From assembly GCA_965250025.1 (NCBI GenBank), contig OZ252283.1, positions 3,534,001-3,598,000 on the forward strand: a stretch of 64,000 nt of DNA, in the 5' to 3' direction. Below the pieces are notes generated by a model. The model had not been told where the DNA came from. It worked only from the letters and a program-made list of their open reading frames with translations, and did no database searches. The translations under genes and the position numbers were made by a program. Positions 17,596 to 24,730 of this stretch are shown one piece after another (position 1 is the stretch's first letter; each line of letters opens with the position of its first letter). The DNA is from CBDDLD01 sp965250025 (lineage in GTDB: Bacteria > Bacteroidota > Bacteroidia > Flavobacteriales > Flavobacteriaceae).

Positions 17596-17819
17596 GGCGT
17601 CATTAATATTTTACGGCCTTTTTCTAAACGTTTACAATGCACTCTGTAAAGCACATTATTAATTTCTTTGGTTTTTTTTGTTAAAGGAATTAATTTACCG
17701 TTACTGTCTATTGTAACTTCAGATTTGCAGTTTCTGCACTTGTACTCTTTTACGTGATAGGTCACATTTTTTGTCACTTGGTAGTCATGACCAAATAGAG
17801 AACAGTAAATGTTTTTCAT
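17592..17819 (-). CDS. Mini zinc-ribbon-like protein, paralogue 2
   Basis: A 75-residue protein with CSLFGHDYQVTKNVTYHV, then YKCRNCKSEVTIDSNGKL, then a basic tail. It is clearly a paralogue of the next gene (shared FGHxYxxTKxVTxHVKEYxCxxCK and NG[KR]L) and more distantly of the gene at 11.7 kb. The likely zinc ligands are the first Cys/His and the CxxC pair. It has no export signal. It overlaps the 3' end of thiL on the other strand by four bases. The function is unknown; a resemblance to phage-type DUF1660 mini-proteins is superficial. Confidence 0.68.
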   Translation of the reverse strand: MKNIYCSLFGHDYQVTKNVTYHVKEYKCRNCKSEVTIDSNGKLIPLTKKTKEINNVLYRVHCKRLEKGRKILMTP

Positions 17820-17899
17820 TTTGACTGATGATCTTTAGAGGTTTCGTTTAATCAGGATTCTAAAGATATAAAAATCAGTTATTAACAGGTTGTCAACAA

Positions 17900-18163
17900 T
17901 TAATAAATCGATGAAGTGAGGGATTTTTGCTTTAAACGCATCATTCTATGGTTGTAAATCTTCTCTAGGGCAGAATTTATGTCCTGATATTTAGGCGTTA
18001 GCTCTGTTAAACGGCCATTGCTATTAGTTGTAACTTGCTTTTTACAACGCGTACACGTGTATTCTTTAACATGATTAGTAACCTTTTTGGTAATCTTATA
18101 ATTGTGGCCAAAAATATCACAGTAGATTTTAGTAGGTGCTAGGACATAGTTAGTTTTTTTCAT
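17900..18163 (-). CDS. Mini zinc-ribbon-like protein, paralogue 3
   Basis: An 87-residue paralogue of the preceding gene with an extra N-terminal dozen residues (MKKTNYVLAPTKIY), then CDIFGHNYKITKKVTNHV, YTCTRCKKQVTTNSNGRL and a basic helical tail. It is tandem with paralogue 2 (80 bases apart), which suggests local duplication. The basic charge and zinc-ribbon shape would suit nucleic-acid or protein binding, but that is inference. Confidence 0.68.
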   Translation of the reverse strand: MKKTNYVLAPTKIYCDIFGHNYKITKKVTNHVKEYTCTRCKKQVTTNSNGRLTELTPKYQDINSALEKIYNHRMMRLKQKSLTSSIY

Positions 18164-18224
18164 GATAAAATGGTTTGGGATTTTAAACTTAGAGAAAAAA
18201 ACTATAAAAAAACGTCTAAATGTT

Positions 18225-19001
18225 TTATTTTTCGATAAAACGCTTTAAATAGTAAGATAAATCTGAAATATTTTCAATATGACTCATATGTCCCATAGAA
18301 AACTCAACATGATCGATATGGGTGTATTGAAGTTTGGACACTAATGTTTCACTATTGATTAAGCTGTCTTTTTTACCGGTGATGATAAGTTTATGGCATT
18401 TAAGGTGCTTTAAAATATCAAAACGACATGGGCGTAACATCATACCTTCCTGAGCAGCTATATAACCCTGAACAGTTGTTTTTTGTGCCAATTTTAATGC
18501 TGCCTCAAATGCAACTTTGTGTGCTATTCTGCTCTGTGGTGCAAATAAATTCGAAAAAGACATTTTTACCAGAGCGCTGTAGTTGGTTTTAGCCATGTTG
18601 ATTGCACGTCTTCTCATTTCCTTCCGCGCGTTATTGTCTGCATCAAAAGTAGAGTTCATTAAACACAGCCCATTAAATATATCTGGTTTAGTTTCTGCCA
18701 TAGCTAATGCCACATAACCTCCCATAGAGTGACCTACAACATGAGCTTTTGAAATTTTTTCCTTGGTTAATACCGCCAGAACAGCCTCAGCCATATCGTC
18801 CATGGTATGTACATAACCCAAACAACCCGTTTGACCATGACCTAAAAGGTCAATACGAATGATTTGATGTGTTTCACGAAACAATTTAGTGATAGTGTCC
18901 CACATTTCTATAGATTCTAAAAAACCATGTAATAATACGAGTGTCTTACCATTACCAGTAACCTCATAACGTATGTCAATGTCTTTGTATCTTAAAACCA
19001 T
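18225..19001 (-). CDS. Alpha/beta-fold hydrolase
   Basis: A 258-residue cytoplasmic serine hydrolase. The nucleophile elbow is GHSMGG, the oxyanion loop LLHGFLES, the acid KKDSLIN and the His MGHMSHIEN. I start at MVLRYKDIDI (ATG 18999-19001) because the longer frame begins inside the promoter -7 box. The substrate cannot be told; the size and loop pattern resemble MenH-like or esterase-type proteins. It is divergent from brnQ. Confidence 0.87.
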   Translation of the reverse strand: MVLRYKDIDIRYEVTGNGKTLVLLHGFLESIEMWDTITKLFRETHQIIRIDLLGHGQTGCLGYVHTMDDMAEAVLAVLTKEKISKAHVVGHSMGGYVALAMAETKPDIFNGLCLMNSTFDADNNARKEMRRRAINMAKTNYSALVKMSFSNLFAPQSRIAHKVAFEAALKLAQKTTVQGYIAAQEGMMLRPCRFDILKHLKCHKLIITGKKDSLINSETLVSKLQYTHIDHVEFSMGHMSHIENISDLSYYLKRFIEK

Positions 19002-19008
19002 AAGTTGA

Positions 19009-19036
19009 CAAAGGTAATACATCGATAAGATTTCAA
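19009..19036 (-). promoter_or_regulatory. Promoter of the alpha/beta hydrolase gene
   Basis: On the minus strand TTG (complement of 19034-19036), a 17-base spacer and TACCTTTG (complement of 19009-19016) match the consensus. The -7 box ends seven bases before the chosen ATG, which decides the start and predicts a leader of only a few bases. Confidence 0.7.
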
Positions 19037-19062
19037 AATCTATAATGTGTATAACTATTTGT

Positions 19063-19070
19063 TATATTTG
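19063..19070 (+). promoter_or_regulatory. -7 box of the brnQ promoter
   Basis: TATATTTG is an exact match, 51 bases before the brnQ start. The -33 element is not clear. Confidence 0.5.
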
Positions 19071-19121
19071 AAATCGAGCTTAATTGAAAGCTGTTTTAAA
19101 CTTTAAAATATTATAGATAGG

Positions 19122-20414
19122 TTGAATAAAACCAAACAACTTTTAGTCACCAGTTTTGCGCTTTTCTCTTTATTCTTTGGTGCTGGCAATTTATTGATAC
19201 CTCCTTTATTGGGGTATAAAGCTGGAGCGTATTGGCCATGGGTGGCGCTGGGGTTTATGATTACTGCGGTAGTGATTCCGATCTTTGGTATTATGGCACA
19301 TGCTAGGCTTCAGGGTACAATGTACGATTTTGGAAAAAAAGTATCGCCTAAGCTTAGTCTCGCATACTGCATTATTGTCTATATCATATCTGTAGTGATA
19401 CCATCACCTCGGACAGCATCGGCGACCCATGAAATTGCTATTCATCCTTTTTTTGGTACCAGTCCTTTACTTACCAGTATCGTTTATTTTACGTTGGTTT
19501 TGATATTTGTACTCAACCGTTCTAAGATTCTGAATGTGATAGGTAAGTTTTTAACGCCATTTATTGTAATCATATTACTATTGGTCATTGGTATTGGTTT
19601 GTATGCCAGTAGTATGCCCAATATTACAACTATAGAGACTCCAGTAGTTGCTGGTATCATAGAGGGCTATCAAACTTTTGATGCCATAGGCGCTGTGGTG
19701 GTTGGAGCAGTTATAATCATTTCTATTAGTTTTAAAGATGACGCTTCTTTTGAGGCAAAAAAACGTTTGATTAGAAAATCAGGAATTATTGCCGGATTAG
19801 GCTTGTTTCTTATATACACTGGTTTAATTTCTGTAGGAGCGTATTACAGTTCCGAATTACAGATAGATGCTACAATGAGCAACGATATGCAACGTGCTAA
19901 TTTGTTGCGAGAAATTAGTATATCAGCCTTAGGTACTTTTGGAAATACAGTACTAAGCATACTCATTTCTTTAGCCTGTTTTACCACAGCTGTAGGTATC
20001 ATTGCCGGTACGGCCGATTATTTTAAAGGGTTGTTTAACAATTCCCAATTGGTGTATATTTTAACCGCTGTTATAGCTTGTGTGTTTGGCATTGTTGTAG
20101 GACAATTGAATTTTAATACAATAATCCACATCGCATTGCCTGTACTGATGTTTATTTATCCTATAACGATAGTATTGATCCTATTGAATGTTTTACCAGA
20201 AAATAAGACATCGGTTTTGGTATTTAGAATTGTGGTTCTGGTAACGTTTATTTTCAGCTTGCCGGATGTTTTAGCCTTTATCATTCCAAAAGCGCATGTA
20301 CGTCCAATAATAGACCTGATTCCTTTAGCCGAATATCATTTGGGCTGGATAATTCCTGCTATTATAAGTTTTGTTGCTGTAAATGTCTATGAAAAGATAA
20401 ATGGCAAACATTAA
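19122..20414 (+). CDS. brnQ: Branched-chain amino acid carrier BrnQ
   Basis: Sodium-coupled importer of leucine, isoleucine and valine (LIVCS family). It has 430 residues and about 12 membrane segments, with the hallmark N-terminus FALFSLFFGAGNLLIPPLLG and SPRTASATHEIAI. An in-frame TAA at 19104-19106 leaves TTG at 19122 as the only usual start codon, so it begins with TTG (residues NKTKQLLVTS follow). The 3' end overlaps the marR gene tail to tail by four bases. Confidence 0.93.
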   Translation: MNKTKQLLVTSFALFSLFFGAGNLLIPPLLGYKAGAYWPWVALGFMITAVVIPIFGIMAHARLQGTMYDFGKKVSPKLSLAYCIIVYIISVVIPSPRTASATHEIAIHPFFGTSPLLTSIVYFTLVLIFVLNRSKILNVIGKFLTPFIVIILLLVIGIGLYASSMPNITTIETPVVAGIIEGYQTFDAIGAVVVGAVIIISISFKDDASFEAKKRLIRKSGIIAGLGLFLIYTGLISVGAYYSSELQIDATMSNDMQRANLLREISISALGTFGNTVLSILISLACFTTAVGIIAGTADYFKGLFNNSQLVYILTAVIACVFGIVVGQLNFNTIIHIALPVLMFIYPITIVLILLNVLPENKTSVLVFRIVVLVTFIFSLPDVLAFIIPKAHVRPIIDLIPLAEYHLGWIIPAIISFVAVNVYEKINGKH

Positions 20415-21016
20415 TCTGCCATTTCAAATTCATTACAATCAATCCTAATGGTATGATCAAAAAGTGTTTTTTGTAACAGATTGCAGTAATGCGATTGTTG
20501 TTCTTTACTATAGTATTTGCAAGCAAAACAAGTGCGTTGTACCGTAAGAATCCCAGTCTTGTTAAGTTGATATATGACTTTACTTAAAGCATTGAAAAGG
20601 TCATTTAGTTCATTTCTGTTAAGGCGATTTATTTGCTGTTGTAAAGGAAACGCAAACTGTTCTGTGTGGCCAACCATTGTCTTTCCGTTATCAGACAAAA
20701 CAATATTGTAACGGCGACTGTCTTCAGAAGAATATGTTTTAATAATTAATCCTTTTTGGTTTAAAACCTTTATCGCATCACTAACAGTAGGTTTGGTAAC
20801 ATTGAATTCTTTTGCCAAATAACTCACGTTGCAATAGTCTATTTTATGATTGGCAATAAAAATTAAGATCTGAATTTGAATGGGACTTAAACCATAATTT
20901 TTAGCCTTTTCCCAGAGTAAGACCTTGAAGGCTTCGGAGATACGCTCTAGGCCAACGGTAATTTTAGCGCTAAGCTCCTGCTCTTGATGGTTTAAGTTGA
21001 AAGTGTTCTTATTCAT
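20411..21016 (-). CDS. MarR-family regulator with C-terminal cysteine cluster
   Basis: A 201-residue winged-helix regulator. The DNA-binding part (about 35-115) shows LSPIQIQILIFIA, YLAKEFNVTKPTVSDAIKVL as the recognition helix and the wing SSEDSRRYNIVLSDNGK. The tail adds four cysteines at about C163, C166, C178 and C194 (RTCFACKYY, HYCNLL, RIDCNEF), suited to a metal or Fe-S site or to redox switching. I start at MNKNTFNLNH (ATG 21014-21016) because it lies downstream of the promoter; the longer frame runs into it. Directly upstream is a small thioredoxin gene whose promoter carries the same palindrome as this gene's own. Confidence 0.88.
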   Translation of the reverse strand: MNKNTFNLNHQEQELSAKITVGLERISEAFKVLLWEKAKNYGLSPIQIQILIFIANHKIDYCNVSYLAKEFNVTKPTVSDAIKVLNQKGLIIKTYSSEDSRRYNIVLSDNGKTMVGHTEQFAFPLQQQINRLNRNELNDLFNALSKVIYQLNKTGILTVQRTCFACKYYSKEQQSHYCNLLQKTLFDHTIRIDCNEFEMAD

Positions 21017-21027
21017 AAATAAAAAAT

Positions 21028-21052
21028 GCCTGTTGTGTGGCACAAACAGGCA
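21028..21052. promoter_or_regulatory. Stem-loop at the marR transcription start
   Basis: GCCTGTT and AACAGGC form the outer stem, with GTG and CAC inside and one unpaired A. It overlaps the expected transcription start of the marR gene and could be a second operator half or an mRNA leader hairpin. Confidence 0.4.
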
Positions 21053-21082
21053 AAGTTAGTAATCCTAACAATAAAAATCAAA
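21051..21082 (-). promoter_or_regulatory. marR promoter with overlapping operator
   Basis: TTTG (complement of 21079-21082), a 20-base spacer and TAACTTTG (complement of 21051-21058) form a good promoter. The imperfect palindrome AGTTAGTAATCCTAACA (21054-21070) overlaps the -7 box. It matches the palindrome at the thioredoxin promoter at 14 of 17 bases, pointing to autoregulation by MarR. Confidence 0.65.
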
Positions 21083-21089
21083 AAAATAA

Positions 21090-21323
21090 TCAACCTTTAA
21101 CGTCAGCCATAGAAGCGCCAAAATTGATATGTAATACATTACCATTAGGTGTTACCAGTGCAGGTACCGATTTTACACCAGCAGCTTCTGCTGTGCTAAT
21201 TTTTGAAGCATCTTCGCCAAGGTGAACAATTTCTACCTTATCATTACCAATAAGATCAATAATGTCGTGTTCAGCACTAATGCAAACCGGACAACCGGCG
21301 TGATAAAAAATGGATTTACTCAT
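21090..21323 (-). CDS. Small thioredoxin-family protein
   Basis: A 77-residue thioredoxin-fold protein, shorter than classical thioredoxin (about 105). The active site is CPVC (Cys11, Cys14) after SIFYHAG, and the cis-Pro loop is VKSVPALVT. It probably acts as a glutaredoxin/NrdH-like disulfide reductase in the cytoplasm. It has its own promoter with an operator also found at the downstream marR gene, so it looks like a redox-induced target of that regulator. Its physiological partner is not visible. Confidence 0.85.
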   Translation of the reverse strand: MSKSIFYHAGCPVCISAEHDIIDLIGNDKVEIVHLGEDASKISTAEAAGVKSVPALVTPNGNVLHINFGASMADVKG

Positions 21324-21358
21324 CGTATTAAAATTTTAGTTAATGCATAATTGCGATA

Positions 21359-21382
21359 CAAATATAGTAAGGAATCCTAACT
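21359..21382 (-). promoter_or_regulatory. Thioredoxin promoter with MarR-type operator
   Basis: TATATTTG (complement of 21359-21366) is the -7 box, 35 bases before the ATG. The palindrome AGTAAGGAATCCTAACT (21366-21382; 7-bp arms pairing at 6 of 7 positions) fills the spacer between the -7 and -33 positions, where a bound dimer would block polymerase. Confidence 0.65.
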
Positions 21383-21433
21383 AATTAAAATAAATTTTTC
21401 TATTTTCACTCAAAAAAGCATTTTATTCTTTAA

Positions 21434-22726
21434 TTAAGCGTTCATAATCTCTTCAATCTCTTCGGCTTCAATAGGAATATTGCGCATAAGATTAAAAGGC
21501 TCGCCAGACTCCTGAATAACAACATCGTCTTCTAAGCGAATGCCAAAACCTTCATCAGGAATATAGATGCCCGGCTCAACCGTAAAGACCATGTTGGCTT
21601 GCATGGGCTCATGAAGCAAACCATAATCATGAGTATCCAATCCAATATGATGTGATGTGCCGTGCATAAAATACTTTTTATAAGCAGGCCAATCCGGATT
21701 TTCATTTTGAACATCCGCTTTATCCAATAAGCCCAAGCCCAAAAGCTCAGCAGTCGTGATTTTGCCCACTTCAACATGATAGTCTTCCCAAAGCGTTCCG
21801 GGAACCAGCAGTTTAGTTGCTTCATTTTTAACACGATTAACCGCATTGTAAACCTGTTTTTGACGTTCTGTAAACGTTCCAGAGACAGGAATAGTTCTGC
21901 TCATATCGCTAGAATAGTTAGCATATTCGGCACCAACATCAAGCAAAATGAGATCGCCAGCCTTACACTGTTGATTATTTTCGATATAATGCAGCACATT
22001 CGCATTAAAACCTGAAGCTACGATAGGCGTGTAAGCAAAGCCCTTAGAACGGTTGTTGAGGAATTCGTGCATAAACTCAGCTTCAATATTAAATTCCCAA
22101 ACCTCAGGCTTTACAAAATTAAGAATACGTCTAAATCCTTTCTCTGTAATGTCGCAAGCCTTCTGCATCAAATCAATTTCAATAGGATTTTTAACAGATC
22201 TTAAGCGCTGTAAAATAGGGTTGCTTTTGGCCACATTATGCGCAGGATATCGTGCTTTAAGCCATTTGGTAAAACGATCTTCACGAGTTTCCGTTTCAAC
22301 AGAAGCCCTGTAATGTTCGTTGGTATTAATATATACCGTATCGCATTGTGTCATAAGCTCGAAAAGTATTTTTTCCATGTCCTGTAACCAATACACGGTT
22401 GTAATACCAGAAGTCTTAAAAGCTTTATCTTTAGTAAGTTTTTCACCTTCCCAAATGGCAATATGTTCATTGGTTTCTTTCAAGAATAAGATCTCACGAT
22501 GTTTGGCTTTAGGACAATTCGGGAATATTACCAATACACTTTCTTCCTGATCAACACCACTTAAATAAAAGATGTCGCGATGTTGCTGAAAAGGCATGGT
22601 GCTATCCGCACTGATAGGGTAGATATCATTACTATTAAAAATCGCAAGGCTATTGGGTAGCATTTGGGCTGCAAAATTTTTACGATTCTGAATGAATAAG
22701 TCAGAATCTATGGAAAGGTACTTCAT
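21434..22726 (-). CDS. pepP: Xaa-Pro aminopeptidase (M24B family)
   Basis: Removes N-terminal residues that precede proline. At 430 residues it has an N-terminal AMP_N domain (about 1-150, with DSTMPFQQHRDIFYLSGVDQEES) and the pita-bread catalytic domain. The dinuclear metal ligands appear as LLDVGAEYANYSSDMSRT (two Asp), HGTSHHIGLDTHD (His), TVEPGIYIP (Glu) and RLEDDVVI (Glu). It is cytoplasmic with no signal peptide. It is divergent from the metzincin-like gene. Confidence 0.93.
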   Translation of the reverse strand: MKYLSIDSDLFIQNRKNFAAQMLPNSLAIFNSNDIYPISADSTMPFQQHRDIFYLSGVDQEESVLVIFPNCPKAKHREILFLKETNEHIAIWEGEKLTKDKAFKTSGITTVYWLQDMEKILFELMTQCDTVYINTNEHYRASVETETREDRFTKWLKARYPAHNVAKSNPILQRLRSVKNPIEIDLMQKACDITEKGFRRILNFVKPEVWEFNIEAEFMHEFLNNRSKGFAYTPIVASGFNANVLHYIENNQQCKAGDLILLDVGAEYANYSSDMSRTIPVSGTFTERQKQVYNAVNRVKNEATKLLVPGTLWEDYHVEVGKITTAELLGLGLLDKADVQNENPDWPAYKKYFMHGTSHHIGLDTHDYGLLHEPMQANMVFTVEPGIYIPDEGFGIRLEDDVVIQESGEPFNLMRNIPIEAEEIEEIMNA

Positions 22727-22787
22727 TACTGATTAAATTTTTTAGTTGAAAAGATGAAGATTTTCTTTTAAAACATCGATAAATTGT

Positions 22788-22795
22788 TATATTTG
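22788..22795 (+). promoter_or_regulatory. -7 box of the secreted metzincin-like gene
   Basis: TATATTTG lies 33 bases before the ATG at 22829. No clear -33 element is seen. Confidence 0.5.
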
Positions 22796-22828
22796 TCCGT
22801 TGAAACGCAATTAACCTAAACTCAAACC

Positions 22829-24592
22829 ATGAAAAAAATTACACTTAAAGTGTTATTGGTCGTGTTATTTTGTCTTTTATCAGGACCATACACGGTTAAA
22901 GCTCAAGAATTAACATTTGAAGTCCCATTGAATGTTCAAGTTCATGCTTCATCTCAGATTATCGAAGGTAAAGTTATCTCAAAAAAATCATATTGGGATG
23001 CTAATGGTCAAAATATTTACACGGTAAACAAAGTTGAGGTTTACAAAGTATTCAAAGGCCAAGAACTATCAGTAGTAGAAATAGTAACTGTCGGAGGAAC
23101 CGTAGGCTTAGATGCTCAAATTGTAACACCAAGCCTTCAACTAGACCTTAACGATGTTGGTGTATTTACATTAGTAGATAACACCGTATCTCTACCATCA
23201 GAGTACAGGTCCTTTGAAACGTATAGTGATACACAGGGGTTTTACAAATACAATGTGTTTAACAATATCGTAATAAATCCTTACGGTATAAAAGAAAACA
23301 TCGCTGATTTTTATAACGATATCGTAAGTCTTACCAATAGTAATTATTCAGTGATTAGTCAATTCAATGCTGATCAAACGGCAAATAGAGGTGGTGCAGC
23401 AATTGTTTCCATTAGCCCTACAACAGCTACAGCAGGAACACAAACCGTATTAACCATTAATGGTGCTGGCTTTGGTACAACAGTCCAAAATGTTGGATTT
23501 GCAGATGCAAATGACGGTGGTGCAGGCTTTACTTTTGCTTTAGAATCTCAGATTTTAAGTTGGACAGATACGCAAATCACAGTACAGATTCCGTCGAGAG
23601 CAGGAACTGGGCAAGTGGCCATTATCAATTCGGCTGCCACTGCAATACTAGCAGCTTCAGCGCAAACATTAAATATAGAATATGCAGAGATCAATGCCGT
23701 ATCAGATGCCATAACAACAGGAGTAAATGTAGCCTACCCAACACAACATCAAGGTGATAATGGTGCTGGGGGATACACCTGGCAGATGTTTACAGATTTT
23801 GATGCCAATAATGCTGCAAATGCATCATTCGTAAGAGCACTGAATTCTTGGCGATGCGAAACAGAAGTTAATTGGATTATAGGTCCAGTAACTACTACAG
23901 ATGTTGTAGCCAATGATGGTATTAATATAGTGCGTATGGATAACGGAGATGAATTACCTAATGGTGTATTAGGGCGATGTACATCTCGATTTTCAGGTTG
24001 TTTTATTAGTGGAGGAACTAGCTTACAGTGGTTTGTTTCGGAATTGGATATTGCTTTTAATGATACTACCAATTGGCAATTTGGACCTTCAGCACCTTCA
24101 TTTTCGCAATTTGATTTTGAGAGTGTAGCAGTACACGAGCTAGGTCACGGTCATCAATTGGCACATGTCATTGATACTAATGTCGTAATGCATTATGCCA
24201 TATCTAATGGAGAGTCTCAAAGAAGCTTAAGCGCAGGAGATATTAATGGTGGTGGCGATGTACATTCGCGTAGTACAACCAATCCGGCATGTGGAAATCC
24301 ATTAATGCAAGATTTTGATTGCTCAATTTTATCAGTTTCAGATGAAACACTTAATGCTGCTATAAGCATATACCCTAACCCATCAAAGGGAGAGGTTTAC
24401 ATTAACAATTCAGGATTTATAGATTTAGATACGGTTAAAGTTTATGATGTTAACGGCAGACTTATCCTTGAACAAGAATTAAAAGATACGCCACAAAATC
24501 GCATTAATTTAACTAGTGTTAGCAATGGAGTATATTTCTTAATCGTAAATAGTAACGAGGCCTCAATAACAGAAAAACTAATTATTGAGTAA
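22829..24592 (+). CDS. T9SS type A secreted metzincin-like metalloprotease with TIG domain
   Basis: A 587-residue secreted protein. It has a signal peptide ending YTVKAQ (about 26), an N-terminal beta domain, an IPT/TIG domain (about 190-285, starting VSISPTTATAGTQT), then a catalytic region with HELGHGHQLAH. The zinc site is His436, Glu437, His440 and a third His at 446, as in metzincins, with a possible Met-turn VMHYAIS after it. The end (about 510-587, SIYPNPSKGEVYINN to KLIIE) is a type A sorting domain that targets it to the type IX machinery. It is probably an extracellular protease; the substrate is unknown. A strong terminator follows. Confidence 0.87.
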   Translation: MKKITLKVLLVVLFCLLSGPYTVKAQELTFEVPLNVQVHASSQIIEGKVISKKSYWDANGQNIYTVNKVEVYKVFKGQELSVVEIVTVGGTVGLDAQIVTPSLQLDLNDVGVFTLVDNTVSLPSEYRSFETYSDTQGFYKYNVFNNIVINPYGIKENIADFYNDIVSLTNSNYSVISQFNADQTANRGGAAIVSISPTTATAGTQTVLTINGAGFGTTVQNVGFADANDGGAGFTFALESQILSWTDTQITVQIPSRAGTGQVAIINSAATAILAASAQTLNIEYAEINAVSDAITTGVNVAYPTQHQGDNGAGGYTWQMFTDFDANNAANASFVRALNSWRCETEVNWIIGPVTTTDVVANDGINIVRMDNGDELPNGVLGRCTSRFSGCFISGGTSLQWFVSELDIAFNDTTNWQFGPSAPSFSQFDFESVAVHELGHGHQLAHVIDTNVVMHYAISNGESQRSLSAGDINGGGDVHSRSTTNPACGNPLMQDFDCSILSVSDETLNAAISIYPNPSKGEVYINNSGFIDLDTVKVYDVNGRLILEQELKDTPQNRINLTSVSNGVYFLIVNSNEASITEKLIIE

Positions 24593-24617
24593 TTTCTAAT
24601 CCAAATAGATAACCAGT

Positions 24618-24650
24618 AAAGGCAGCTCCATGGAGCTGCCTTTATATTTT
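24618..24650 (+). terminator. Terminator after the metzincin-like gene
   Basis: A perfect 12-bp stem (24618-24629 with 24632-24643, core GGCAGCTCC/GGAGCTGCC), a 2-base loop and a T-rich tail. Confidence 0.85.
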
Positions 24651-24730
24651 AGCAAAGGTGTTAAACTTAGATGTTGTATTTTGAGGATTATACCATTATG
24701 GTTATTTTCATACCTCACAAAATTCCGACC

